From Amycolatopsis dendrobii (GTDB lineage: Bacteria > Actinomycetota > Actinomycetes > Mycobacteriales > Pseudonocardiaceae): a DNA stretch of 64,000 bases. The notes beneath the pieces were generated by a model that was given only the letters and a program-made list of their open reading frames with translations, had not been told where the DNA came from and searched no databases. This document shows, piece after piece, positions 49,615 through 58,087 of this stretch (position 1 is the stretch's first letter; each line of letters begins with the position of its first letter). Location of the stretch: assembly GCF_014145675.1 (NCBI RefSeq), contig NZ_JACGZW010000021.1, positions 49,189 to 113,188 of the forward strand, in the 5' to 3' direction. A program made the translations under genes and the position numbers.

Positions 49615-49684
49615 TCGCTCGCTCCGTCTCTCGGGGAAGTCCGCCTGGCCCCGCACCGTGCCGCAGCCTGATCAGCTCACCCAT
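49607..49684 (-). CDS. Short upstream ORF overlapping the HemD-like start
   Basis: An ATG at 49684, embedded in a second copy of ATGGGTGAGCTG, opens a 25-codon frame (MGELIRLRHGAGPGGLPRE...) that ends with a TGA inside the ATGGGTGA start region of the HemD-like gene. It arises from the local tandem duplication. It could couple translation or be a leader peptide, or be without function. Confidence 0.3.
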   Translation of the reverse strand: MGELIRLRHGAGPGGLPRETERANG

Positions 49685-49965
49685 CCGTTCGTCCCGTCTC
49701 CGGCGAGAACCCGCCGGGCAGCCACCAGCACGCCGCCCACGAAACTTCCGTGACACTACGCAGCAGCGCCAGCTCGCCAGTCCGCTCGCTCCATCTCCGG
49801 GGAGAACCCGCCGGGCTGCCAGCCGAACCGCGCACCGCGCCGCGGCAGTATCCCGATCATCCGCTCACCCCGTTTCCGGCAAAACCCGCCGAGCCCAGCA
49901 CCCGCGCCACCGCAGCATCCCAATCAGCTCTCCCCGCCTCCGACGAACCCACCGGGCAGCACCCC
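49610..49965. repeat. Degenerate tandem repeats, about five copies, in a gene-free region
   Basis: The core CTCCGGCGAGAACCCGCCGGG with GCAGC recurs around 49624, 49694, 49791, 49870 and 49934, at intervals of 70, 97, 79 and 64 bp. Several copies are flanked by CATCCGTTCGTCCC-like and CAGCTCACC-like sequence that matches the 5' end of the HemD-like gene. No protein-coding gene is evident between 49685 and 49972. Confidence 0.75.
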
Positions 49966-49972
49966 GTCCGAG

Positions 49973-50950
49973 TCACTCATACGCCTGCCCCATCTCCCGG
50001 ATCGCCGCCGCCAGCTCCGTCCGCAACTCCTCCGGCGCGAGCACCTCCAGATGCGGCCCGAACCGCAGCAGTTCGCCGATCGCCGCTTCTCCCGGTTCGA
50101 CCGGCAGGTCAATCGTCAACCATCCGTCGCCGTCCGGTTCCGCTCCGGCCGCGACTGCCTCGCGAAGTGCCCGGGCGCCGACGCTGCCCGCATAGAACGG
50201 TACGAGAGCTTGGGCGCGCGGCGAGAGGCGGACTGTCGCCTTTCGGGGGTACATGCGGCGCTCGAACTGCTCTGACCACTCTTGCCAGTAACGAGCGAGG
50301 TCGAATTCCGCCGGTCGCTCGAACTCCTCGCCGAGGTCGGTCAGCTCGTGGATGCGCGAAATCCGGTAGGTGCGATCGGTCCCCTCGCACCGGGCGGCGA
50401 GGTACCAGTTGCCCGCTTTGAGGATCAGGCCGAGCGGCTCCAGCACTCGCTCGACCTCGCGTTGGCCCCACCGTTCGTACCGGACGCGGACCCGCCGTCC
50501 GGCCCACACCGCGTCGGCGACGGCGGACAGGGCCGGCAGGCTTTCGATGCCGCGATGCCAGCCGGGAACGTCGAGGTAGAAGCGTTCGGCGACGCGGCCG
50601 GCGCGGCTGCGCAGTTCGTGGGGCAACGCGGCGTACAGCTTGAGCTGCGCCGCCGCCAGCACCGTGCCGAGCCCCAGCTCCGCCGCCGCGACCGGGAGTC
50701 CGGCCAGTGCCAGCGACTGGGCTTCGTCCTCGTTGAGGCCGGTCAGCCGGGTCCGGTAGCCGTCGACGAGCTGGTAGCCGCCGCTGCGGCCGCGGTCGGC
50801 GTAGACCGGCACGCCCGAGGCCGACAGCGCCTCGATGTCCCGGTACACCGTCCGGACGGAAACCTCCAGCTCAGCGGCCAGTTCCTCGGCGGTCATCCGG
50901 CCGCGGTTCTGCAGCAGGAGAAGCACGGTGAGCAAACGGCCGGCACGCAT
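49973..50950 (-). CDS. YafY-type helix-turn-helix regulator with WYL domain
   Basis: A 325-residue regulator. Residues 1-55 form a winged helix (LTVLLLLQNRGRMTAEELAA, VSVRTVYRDIEALSASGVPV), followed by the WYL domain with RVRYERWG, the W-Y-L region ILKAGNWYLAARCEGTDRTY and a WCX C-terminal extension. WYL domains sense nucleotides, often single-stranded DNA or cyclic nucleotides. It is divergent from the DUF3224 gene, and an inverted repeat lies between them. Confidence 0.93.
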   Translation of the reverse strand: MRAGRLLTVLLLLQNRGRMTAEELAAELEVSVRTVYRDIEALSASGVPVYADRGRSGGYQLVDGYRTRLTGLNEDEAQSLALAGLPVAAAELGLGTVLAAAQLKLYAALPHELRSRAGRVAERFYLDVPGWHRGIESLPALSAVADAVWAGRRVRVRYERWGQREVERVLEPLGLILKAGNWYLAARCEGTDRTYRISRIHELTDLGEEFERPAEFDLARYWQEWSEQFERRMYPRKATVRLSPRAQALVPFYAGSVGARALREAVAAGAEPDGDGWLTIDLPVEPGEAAIGELLRFGPHLEVLAPEELRTELAAAIREMGQAYE

Positions 50951-50968
50951 GCGGCAAGTATGACTGAA

Positions 50969-50993
50969 ATACCTGACACAAGATGGCAGGTAT
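50969..50993. promoter_or_regulatory. Candidate operator of the WYL regulator
   Basis: ATACCTG (50969-50975) and CAGGTAT (50987-50993) form a perfect 7-bp inverted repeat around an 11-base spacer, in the 53-bp gap between two divergent genes. It probably controls both. Confidence 0.7.
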
Positions 50994-51003
50994 GGGTGAT
51001 TGA

Positions 51004-51408
51004 GTGAGCGGCATGAACACGTTTGGCATGACGAAGTGGGAAGAGCACGTGGCGAGCGGCGAGGAGGGCGGCCCGCGCGTCGCCTACGTGCACGCCGCGA
51101 TGGAGTACTCCGGCGTGATCGAGGGTGCGGCCACGGGCGACTACCTGCTGTACTACCCGGGCGAGGGCTACGACGGCGGCGCGACCACGTCGCCGGGCTA
51201 CGACCGGTTCGAGGGCACAGTCGACGGCCGCCGCGGCACGTTCATCGTCCGCCAGGAATGGGGTTTCGACCCGAAGAGCATCCGCTCGGAATTCGAGGTC
51301 GTGGCCGGTTCCGGCACCGGCGAACTGGCGGGCATCCGCGGCACCGGCACCGTGCACGGCGTACTGGGCGAGCCGACCGTGTCCTACACCTTCGACTACA
51401 CGATCTGA
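51004..51408 (+). CDS. DUF3224 domain protein
   Basis: A 134-residue beta-barrel-type protein of the DUF3224 family, which resembles allene oxide cyclase-like folds. Conserved parts are AYVHAAMEYSGVIEG, DYLLYYPGEGYDGGAT, YDRFEGTVDGRRGTFIVRQEW and GIRGTGTVHG. Function unknown, often adjacent to YafY/WYL regulators as here. The GTG at 51004 is used; an ATG at 51013 is also possible. Confidence 0.9.
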   Translation: MSGMNTFGMTKWEEHVASGEEGGPRVAYVHAAMEYSGVIEGAATGDYLLYYPGEGYDGGATTSPGYDRFEGTVDGRRGTFIVRQEWGFDPKSIRSEFEVVAGSGTGELAGIRGTGTVHGVLGEPTVSYTFDYTI

Positions 51409-51419
51409 AGGAGGCCGGG

Positions 51420-52538
51420 ATGCTGGAGGTGTCGCGCGAACAGGCGCTGGCGTACCGGATCGCCGAGCAGGGGTTGCACCGCTCCGTCGCCGATCCGCAC
51501 GACCTGCCGTTGCTGGACCTCGGATTGCAGGACAGCATGCGCGACACCGCCCTGCTCTCGCTGGCGGCCCGGATGCCGGATCCGGTCACGCCGGAGTCTC
51601 TTGCGGACGATCAGCGGCTCGCCCTGGTGTGGTCGCACCGGGGCGCGCCGCATTTTCACCGGCGTGCGGATCTGCCGGAGCTGACAGCCGCCTTGGTGCC
51701 GATCGACGATCCGGACGCGCTGGCGCGGATGCTGTGGCAGAAAAAGGACATCCAGGCAGCCGACGAGTCCCCTGTGGACATTGTGTTCACGACCGCGCGG
51801 GCGATCCGCAAGGTGGTCACCAAGCCGATGACCAAGGGTGTGGTGAGCGGGGAAATCACGAAGCTGCTGCCACCCTCCTTCAGCCGGTGGTGCCGCCCCT
51901 GCAACGCGACCCACGTGCACGAACAGCTCATGCGCGTCGCTTCTCTCCACGGCGGGGCGCGGCTCGAAGCCGGGCAGAGTCCGGCGACGCTCGCTCCGTT
52001 GGAGGGTCGCGGACGGATGTCCACGCGTCCGGTTCCGGCGGCGGTTTCGCGGGTGCTTCAGCAGTATTTGCGCTTCAACGGACCTGCTACGCCGGGTGAC
52101 GCGGCCGGTTTCGTCGGCACTGCGAAGACCTGCATCACCAAGACTTGGCCATCGGCGGTTACCGAGGTCAAAGTGGACAGCCGGCGAGCCTTCATCCCGG
52201 ATGATCAGTTGGCCGCGCTGGAGAACCCGCCGTCGCCCGCCGGAGTGCGTCTGCTGCCTCCGCTCGATCCGTATACGCAGAGTCGCGACAAAGCCGTCCT
52301 CGTTCCGGACAAAGCGCGAGCGAAAGAGGTGTGGAAAATTCTCGGCAGCCCTGGTGCGTTATTAGTCGACGGCGAGATTCTGGGTACTTGGCGGATGAAG
52401 GCGTCCGGCAAACGACTGGCTTTCACGCTGGCCGAATTCGATCCGCTCCGTCGCGCGGACCGTGCCGCGGCCGAGGACGAGGCGGCCCGGGCCGCGTCCG
52501 CACGGGGTTACCAGGACTTTTCCGTGACCTGGGCTTGA
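51420..52538 (+). CDS. Winged-helix DNA-binding protein, AlkZ/YcaQ-like (HTH_42)
   Basis: A 372-residue protein of the HTH_42 family, which includes the DNA glycosylases AlkZ and YcaQ that unhook interstrand crosslinks. It has tandem winged-helix elements, an LLPPLDPYTQSRDKAVLVPD motif near residue 280 and GALLVDGEILGTWRMKASGK in the C-terminal barrel. I cannot identify a clear AlkZ catalytic Gln-Phi-Gln/Asp; NATHVHEQLMR is at the likely place. Whether it is an active glycosylase is open. It follows the DUF3224 gene by 11 bases with a GAAGGAGG ribosome site. Confidence 0.85.
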   Translation: MLEVSREQALAYRIAEQGLHRSVADPHDLPLLDLGLQDSMRDTALLSLAARMPDPVTPESLADDQRLALVWSHRGAPHFHRRADLPELTAALVPIDDPDALARMLWQKKDIQAADESPVDIVFTTARAIRKVVTKPMTKGVVSGEITKLLPPSFSRWCRPCNATHVHEQLMRVASLHGGARLEAGQSPATLAPLEGRGRMSTRPVPAAVSRVLQQYLRFNGPATPGDAAGFVGTAKTCITKTWPSAVTEVKVDSRRAFIPDDQLAALENPPSPAGVRLLPPLDPYTQSRDKAVLVPDKARAKEVWKILGSPGALLVDGEILGTWRMKASGKRLAFTLAEFDPLRRADRAAAEDEAARAASARGYQDFSVTWA

Positions 52539-52559
52539 CCGGCGGGCTAAAGTTCTGAC

Positions 52560-53510
52560 GTGCTGAAATGGCTGCTCGACTCGGATCCGACGCTGCGCTG
52601 GCAGGTCGAACGGGACTTAGCGGACGCGCCGCCCGAAGTCTGGACGGCCACCCGGCACAAGATCGCGACCGAGGGCTTCGGCGCGCGACTCCTCGCCCGG
52701 CAGGACCCGGACGGGCAGTGGGCTGGCGGCGCTTACTTCCCGGCGCGATTCGAGTCCGGCCCCGATACCGGACAGCCGTGGACGGCCACCACCTGGTCGC
52801 TCACCATGCTGCGCGAATGGGGCATGGATCCGGCGGTCCTGCGCGCCAACCGCACCGCCGAGCTGATCGCTGAGAATTCCCGATGGGAATACGAAAATTT
52901 GCCGTACTGGGGCGGTGAGGTCGACGTCTGCATCAATGCCTGGACCCTCGCGAACGGCGGCTGGCTCGGCGTCGACGTCTCACAGCTCGCCCGCTGGTTC
53001 TCCGAACACCAGTTGGCCGACGGCGGCTGGAACTGCGAATGGGTCGACGGGTCGAAGCGCTCGTCCTTCCACTCGACGCTGAACGCCGTGAAGGGCCTGC
53101 TCGCCTACGACATCGCGACCGGCGGCACCGACGAGACGCACGCCACCCGCCGCGCCGGTGAGGAGTACCTGCTCGAACGCCGCCTGCTGTATCGGCTTTC
53201 GACTGGCGAGCAGGTGGCGTCCTGGGTCGACCACTTCGCGTACCCGATGCGGTGGCACTACAGCGCGATCAACGCCCTCGAGCACTTCCGCGAAGCCGCC
53301 ATTGTGGACGACGTTCCGCCGGACCCGCGTCTCGCCGACGCCGTCGAACGGGTTCGCGCCGCCCGGCAGCCGGACGGAACTTGGCTACAGGACGGTCGAT
53401 TGCGCGGCGACATGTGGTTCGAGGTCGACGTACCGGCCGGGGAACCTTCGAAGTGGCTGACGCTGCACGGCACCCGGATTCTGTCCTGGTGGGACTCCGC
53501 GCAGTCCTAA
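52560..53510 (+). CDS. Squalene cyclase/prenyltransferase-like alpha-toroid protein
   Basis: A 316-residue protein built of (alpha/alpha) toroid units. It carries QW-like motifs RQDPDGQWAGG (near residue 48), HQLADGGWNCEWVDG (near 152) and ARQPDGTWLQDG (near 278), but no DxDD protonation motif of squalene-hopene cyclase, and it is half the length of that enzyme. It is therefore probably a single-domain relative of unknown function. The GTG at 52560 is chosen. The last 4 bases overlap the SUMF1-like gene. Confidence 0.8.
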   Translation: MLKWLLDSDPTLRWQVERDLADAPPEVWTATRHKIATEGFGARLLARQDPDGQWAGGAYFPARFESGPDTGQPWTATTWSLTMLREWGMDPAVLRANRTAELIAENSRWEYENLPYWGGEVDVCINAWTLANGGWLGVDVSQLARWFSEHQLADGGWNCEWVDGSKRSSFHSTLNAVKGLLAYDIATGGTDETHATRRAGEEYLLERRLLYRLSTGEQVASWVDHFAYPMRWHYSAINALEHFREAAIVDDVPPDPRLADAVERVRAARQPDGTWLQDGRLRGDMWFEVDVPAGEPSKWLTLHGTRILSWWDSAQS

Positions 53511-54118
53511 CTGGACCGTGCGACGCGAAAGCCGACATCGTCCACGCGGAACGTCGGATGGCTCCGGCGACGCACCGACACCCGGACACTCCAGTGCTCG
53601 TCCGCCCAGCCGCCGCCCTTGAGCACCCGGTACTCGCCGTAGACCGCCGGATCGTAGAGATCCCAGCACCAGTCCCAGGCGTTGCCGAGCAGATCGTAGG
53701 CGCCCCAGGCGTTCGGAAGCTTCTCACCGGACGGATGCAGCCGACCGCCGGAGTTTCCTTCGTACCAGGCGATCTCGTCCAGGTCGCCGTACCTCGGGCC
53801 CGCAGTGCCCGCTCGGCAGGCGTGTTCCCATTCGGCTTCCGTAGGCAGCCGGTAGCCCGCTGAAGACCGGTCCCACTCCACGCCGCCGTCCAGCCGATAC
53901 GCCGGTGGCAGTCCGTCCCGTTCGGACAGTGCGTTGCAGAACCGCACCGCGTCCAACCAGGACACCTCGACGGCAGGCAGACGACCGCCGCCGTCGTATT
54001 GCTCCTGAGTGACCGGGAACGCGCCAAGCTCGAACGCGGGCACCTCGACTGTCCAGCTGCGCTCTGTCCGCCGGTCGGTGAGCGTCACCGTTCCCGGCGG
54101 GATCGGGACCATCCGCAC
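53507..54118 (-). CDS. SUMF1/FGE-like domain protein, last gene of the nitrate operon (NasF-like)
   Basis: A 203-residue protein of the formylglycine-generating-enzyme fold: MVPIPPGTVTLTDRR, AFPVTQEQYD, AVEVSWLDAVRFCNALSERDGLP, YRLPTEAEWEHACRAGT, GNAWDWCWD and GFRVARSS. The two catalytic cysteines of true FGEs are missing: the segment KGGGWADEHWSVRVS has none and the usual FRC end is FRVA. It should therefore not make formylglycine. It lies 10 bases after nnaR, so it is co-transcribed with nitrate assimilation. Confidence 0.85.
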   Translation of the reverse strand: MRMVPIPPGTVTLTDRRTERSWTVEVPAFELGAFPVTQEQYDGGGRLPAVEVSWLDAVRFCNALSERDGLPPAYRLDGGVEWDRSSAGYRLPTEAEWEHACRAGTAGPRYGDLDEIAWYEGNSGGRLHPSGEKLPNAWGAYDLLGNAWDWCWDLYDPAVYGEYRVLKGGGWADEHWSVRVSVRRRSHPTFRVDDVGFRVARSS

Positions 54119-54128
54119 CGTGTCGAGG

Positions 54129-55256
54129 CTAGCCGATCGGCGCTGGGGTGTCGCCGGGATTCACCGCCAGCCGATAACCACGCTTGACCACTGTCTGCAC
54201 CACCCCGGTACCGCCGAGGGCCGTCCGCAACCGACCGATCGCCGTCTCCACCGCGTGCGCCTCGCCGCCGGAGGGAAGCTCGGCGGACAACTCCCGGCGC
54301 GCGACCACTCGGCCGGGCTGTCGCGCGAGCGCGCGCAGGAGCGCCATCGGCGCTGGAGCGATCTCGCGCCATTCGCCGTCGACTAGCGCGCCTGTGCCGC
54401 GGATCTGCAACACATGCCCGGCGGCGTAAAGCGTCGGCGAGGCTGTGACCAACGCGTCCGCAACCGTTCTCGCCAGCGCGCCGATCCGCGATCGTAGCGG
54501 TTGGACAGTCGAAATACCCAGCGAAGCGAGCGGCGCGGCCGTGATCGGCCCCACACACGCCACGACCACACGGCTGCTCAACACCTCGATCAACGCACCG
54601 AGCCGACCGGTCCGCCGCGCCATCGCGACAGTGGACGCGGCAGCGGGCGCGCTCGTGAACGGCAGCGCGTCGATCGTTCCTTCCAAAACGGCGTCCAACA
54701 GCCGGTCCAGCGGTCCCGGATCGGCCGGAGCCACCCAGCGGTACACCGGGATCTCGATCACCTCAGCGCCCGCCTGCCGAAGGGTCTCCGCAAAGTACGG
54801 CAGCGGCTCGCCGTGCAGTTGCAACGCGATCCGGCGTCCGTCCACTCCGGACTGCGTCAAGTACTGCAACAGCTCCGCGCTGCTTTCCGACGCAGGCGAA
54901 TAGTCCTCCGCCAACCCGGCCGTCCGCACCGCTCCAGCCGCCTTCGGGCCGCGCGTCAACAGCGAAGCGTTCGACAGGTGGTCGAGCACCTTCTCGCCGA
55001 GACCCCAGCCTTCCGCGGCCTCAATCCATCCGCGGAACCCGATCCCGGTCGTCGCCACCACGATGTCCACCGGCGACTCCAGCAATCGCATCGTCGCCGC
55101 GTGCAGTTCGGTGTCGTCGGCCAGCGGCACGATCCGGATCGCGGGTCCATACCGGACGGCAGCGCCCTGGCGCACAAGCAGCGCGCCCAGCTCTTCAGCC
55201 CGGCGCGCTGCCGTGATTCCCACCGTGAACCCGGCCAGCGGCCGGACGTCCGTCAC
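54129..55256 (-). CDS. nnaR: Nitrate/nitrite assimilation regulator NnaR (HemD domain plus OmpR-type winged helix)
   Basis: A 375-residue protein. Residues 1-260 form a uroporphyrinogen-III synthase-like domain (FTVGITAARRAEELGALL, VDIVVATTGIGFRGWIEAAE, IALQLHGEPLPYF), and residues 285-370 an OmpR/PhoB-type winged helix with PMALLRALARQPGRVVARRE, GEAHAVETAIGRLRTALGG and VVKRGYRLAV. This architecture matches NnaR of Streptomyces and mycobacteria (Rv0260c type), an activator of nitrite reductase genes working with GlnR. It is encoded inside the operon it probably controls, with a GTGA overlap after nirD. Confidence 0.9.
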   Translation of the reverse strand: MTDVRPLAGFTVGITAARRAEELGALLVRQGAAVRYGPAIRIVPLADDTELHAATMRLLESPVDIVVATTGIGFRGWIEAAEGWGLGEKVLDHLSNASLLTRGPKAAGAVRTAGLAEDYSPASESSAELLQYLTQSGVDGRRIALQLHGEPLPYFAETLRQAGAEVIEIPVYRWVAPADPGPLDRLLDAVLEGTIDALPFTSAPAAASTVAMARRTGRLGALIEVLSSRVVVACVGPITAAPLASLGISTVQPLRSRIGALARTVADALVTASPTLYAAGHVLQIRGTGALVDGEWREIAPAPMALLRALARQPGRVVARRELSAELPSGGEAHAVETAIGRLRTALGGTGVVQTVVKRGYRLAVNPGDTPAPIG

Positions 55257-55585
55257 GGCGAGCCCACCTCGATCACCCCGTCCCGTACGCGAACCGGATA
55301 CACCGGCACCGAAACCCCTTCCGCGTCGAGGCACGCGCCGCTGCGGAGCGAGAACCGTTCTTTGTAGACCGGCGACGCGACCACCGGCTCTCCCCCGGCG
55401 TCGCCGACGATCCCGCGCGACAGCACGGCCGCACCACTGCACGGATCCCAATTGGACAGTGCGTACCAACCGTCGCCGGCGTGGAACACCGCGACCTGCT
55501 GACCGTCGATCAGTGCTGCCGCTCCGGAGAACTCCGGGATGGCCCCCGCCGCGCAGACCGCCGTCCAGGATGAAGTCATGGTCAT
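55253..55585 (-). CDS. nirD: Nitrite reductase (NAD(P)H) small subunit
   Basis: A 110-residue Rieske-like protein without the Rieske cysteine-histidine ligands, as usual for NirD. It has AALIDGQQVAVFHAG, GWYALSNWDPCSGAAVLSRG and VYKERFSLRSGACL. It associates with NirB to make the assimilatory nitrite reductase. The ATG at 55585 is chosen because it overlaps the nirB stop (ATGA); a second ATG two codons on is also possible. Confidence 0.95.
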   Translation of the reverse strand: MTMTSSWTAVCAAGAIPEFSGAAALIDGQQVAVFHAGDGWYALSNWDPCSGAAVLSRGIVGDAGGEPVVASPVYKERFSLRSGACLDAEGVSVPVYPVRVRDGVIEVGSP

Positions 55586-58086
55586 CGTCGCACCTCCGGA
55601 ACTCCCAGCAGCACCGGGATCTTCTGCTCCCGCTCCGCCCGGAACGAAATCGACGGGTCCGGTGTCCCCGGCGCGTTCACGAACGAACTGAACCGCGCCA
55701 GCTTGTCCGGATCCTCCAGCACTCCTCGCCATTCGTCGGTGTAGCCCTCGATGTGCTTAGCCATCGCCGCGTCCAGGTCCTCGCAGATGCCGAGGCTGTC
55801 GTCCACGATCACCGCACGCAGGTGGTCAAGTCCGCCGTCGAGCTCCTCGATCCACGGTGCCGTGCGCTGCAACCGATCCGCCGTGCGCACGTAGAACATC
55901 AGGAACCGGTCAATCGTGCGGACCAGCGTCTCGGTATCCACATCAGACACCAGCAGTTCCGCGTGCCGCGGCGTCGCTCCGCCATTGCCGCCGACGTAGA
56001 GGTTCCATCCGTGTTCGGTGGCGATCACGCCGAAGTCCTTGCCGCGCGCTTCAGCACATTCACGCGCGCATCCGGATACCCCGGCCTTGATCTTGTGCGG
56101 CGACCGCAGTCCGCGATACCGCAGCTCCAGATCGATCGCCAATCCCACGCTGTCCTGGACGCCATAGCGGCACCAGGTCGAGCCGACACAGGATTTGACC
56201 GTCCGCAACGACTTGCCGTACGCATGCCCGGACTCGAAGCCCGCGTCGACCAGTCGCCGCCAGATGTCCGGCAACTGGTCCACCGTGGCCCCGAACAGGT
56301 CGATCCGCTGTCCGCCGGTGATCTTCGTGTACAGCCCGAAATCCTGCGCGACCTGTGCGATCACCATCAGCTTCTCCGGCGTGATTTCGCCGCCGGGAAT
56401 CCGCGGTACCACCGAGTAGCTGCCGTTGCGCTGCATGTTCGCGAGGAACCGGTCATTCGTGTCCTGCAGCGCCGCCTGCTCGCCGCCGAGGATGTGCCCG
56501 TTGCCCAGCGTCGCCAGGATCGACGCCACCGCGGGCTTGCACACCGCGCACCCCGTCCCGGTGCCGTACCGGCTCACGACCTCGCTGAACGTCGTCATCC
56601 GAGTCGCGCGGATGATCTCGAACAGCTCCGCACGAGACTGCGCGAAGTGTTCGCACAACGCCTTCGACTGCTCGACCCCGCACGCGTTCAGCAACTTGGC
56701 CAGCATCGGCACGCACGAGCCGCATGACGTTCCCGCCCGCGTGCACGCCTTCAGTTTCCCGACCGAATCACAACCGTCCTCGGTGATCGCCCGGGTCAGC
56801 GCGCCCTTGGAAACGCCATTGCACGAACAGACCTGCGCCTCGTCCGGCAACGCGTCCACGCCGACCGCCGCACCGCCGCCGGCCGGGGCGAGCAACGCGC
56901 CCGGGTCGGCGGGCAGCGGACGCCCGACCAGCGCGCGGAGCGTGTTGTACTCCGCCGCGTCGCCGACCAGGACCCCGCCGAGCAGCGTCCGGCCGTCGTC
57001 AGTCACCACGAGCTTCTTGTACGTTCCGGCCACGGCGTCGTTCACCGCGACTTCCAACGAGCCCTCGGTGGCCGCGTGCGCGTCGCCGAAACTGGCGACG
57101 TCCACGCCCATCAGCTTCAGCTTCGTTGCGGTGTCCGGTTCGGGGAAACTCGCCGTCGTGCCGGTGAGCTGTGCCGCGACCACCTCCGCCATCGCGTACC
57201 CGGGCGCGACGATGCCATACACCCGGCCTTCGACCGCCGCGCACTCGCCAATCGCGTAAACCGCCGAGTCGCTGGTCCGGCACGTCGCGTCGACCAGCAC
57301 GCCGCCGCGCTCGCCAACGTCCAAACCGGACTCCCGGGCCAAGTCGTCCCGAGGACGGACACCGGCGGAGAAGACCACCAGGTCGACGTCCAGCTCCGTA
57401 CCGTTGCCCAGCCGGGCCAGCAACCGCGAGCCGTCGGCCTCGATCGCGTCCGTCGAGGTTCCAGTGTGGACGGTTACGTCAAGGTTCGTGATGAGCCGCC
57501 GCAACAGACCGCCGCCGCCGTCGTCGACCTGCAACGGCATCAGCCGCGGTGCCATCTCCACCACATGCGGCGACAACCCCATGTCCCGCAACGCCTTCGC
57601 CGCCTCCAGACCGAGGAGACCACCGCCGATCACCACCGCTGCACGGCGGCCGCGGCCCTGCCGTTCAGCTGCGGCACGAATCGCGTCGAGGTCTTCGATC
57701 GTCCGGTATACGAACACGCCCGGCAGATCCCGCCCCGGCACCGTCGGTACGAACGGACGCGAACCAGTCGCCAGCACCAGCGAGTCGTACCGCTCGATGT
57801 GTCCGGAAGCTGTCGTCACCGTCTTGGCTTCGCGGTCCACCGACACGACGACCTCGCCAAGCCGAAGCTCGACCATGTCATCGTCTGCGTAATCCGAGCC
57901 AGGCAACGCCAAGGCGGCCGGATCCCAGCTGTCCACATAGGAGGTCAGTGCGACCCGGTCGTAAGCGGGACGGTTCTCCTCGCCGAAGACGACGACCCGC
58001 CACTCGCCCGCCGCGTCTGCCGCGCGAAGTGCCTCCACGAACCGGTGCGCGACCATGCCGTGCCCGGCGACCACCACTGTAGGCAT
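55582..58086 (-). CDS. nirB: Nitrite reductase (NAD(P)H) large subunit
   Basis: An 834-residue assimilatory nitrite reductase that reduces nitrite to ammonium with six electrons from NAD(P)H. Domains in order: FAD-dependent pyridine nucleotide oxidoreductase (VVVAGHGMVAHRFVEAL, VVIGGGLLGLEAAKAL), BFD-like [2Fe-2S] region with CSCNGVSKGAL and TSCGSCVPM near 430-480, then the ferredoxin-like repeat and the sirohaem/[4Fe-4S] domain with CVGSTWCRYG and SGCARECAEARGKD. The ATG at 58086 has GGAGG upstream within the end of the transporter gene. Confidence 0.97.
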   Translation of the reverse strand: MPTVVVAGHGMVAHRFVEALRAADAAGEWRVVVFGEENRPAYDRVALTSYVDSWDPAALALPGSDYADDDMVELRLGEVVVSVDREAKTVTTASGHIERYDSLVLATGSRPFVPTVPGRDLPGVFVYRTIEDLDAIRAAAERQGRGRRAAVVIGGGLLGLEAAKALRDMGLSPHVVEMAPRLMPLQVDDGGGGLLRRLITNLDVTVHTGTSTDAIEADGSRLLARLGNGTELDVDLVVFSAGVRPRDDLARESGLDVGERGGVLVDATCRTSDSAVYAIGECAAVEGRVYGIVAPGYAMAEVVAAQLTGTTASFPEPDTATKLKLMGVDVASFGDAHAATEGSLEVAVNDAVAGTYKKLVVTDDGRTLLGGVLVGDAAEYNTLRALVGRPLPADPGALLAPAGGGAAVGVDALPDEAQVCSCNGVSKGALTRAITEDGCDSVGKLKACTRAGTSCGSCVPMLAKLLNACGVEQSKALCEHFAQSRAELFEIIRATRMTTFSEVVSRYGTGTGCAVCKPAVASILATLGNGHILGGEQAALQDTNDRFLANMQRNGSYSVVPRIPGGEITPEKLMVIAQVAQDFGLYTKITGGQRIDLFGATVDQLPDIWRRLVDAGFESGHAYGKSLRTVKSCVGSTWCRYGVQDSVGLAIDLELRYRGLRSPHKIKAGVSGCARECAEARGKDFGVIATEHGWNLYVGGNGGATPRHAELLVSDVDTETLVRTIDRFLMFYVRTADRLQRTAPWIEELDGGLDHLRAVIVDDSLGICEDLDAAMAKHIEGYTDEWRGVLEDPDKLARFSSFVNAPGTPDPSISFRAEREQKIPVLLGVPEVRR

Positions 58087-58087
58087 T

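Noticed and set aside
53507..54118. Active formylglycine-generating enzyme
   Set aside because: Both catalytic cysteines are absent and no sulfatase gene is present in the window.
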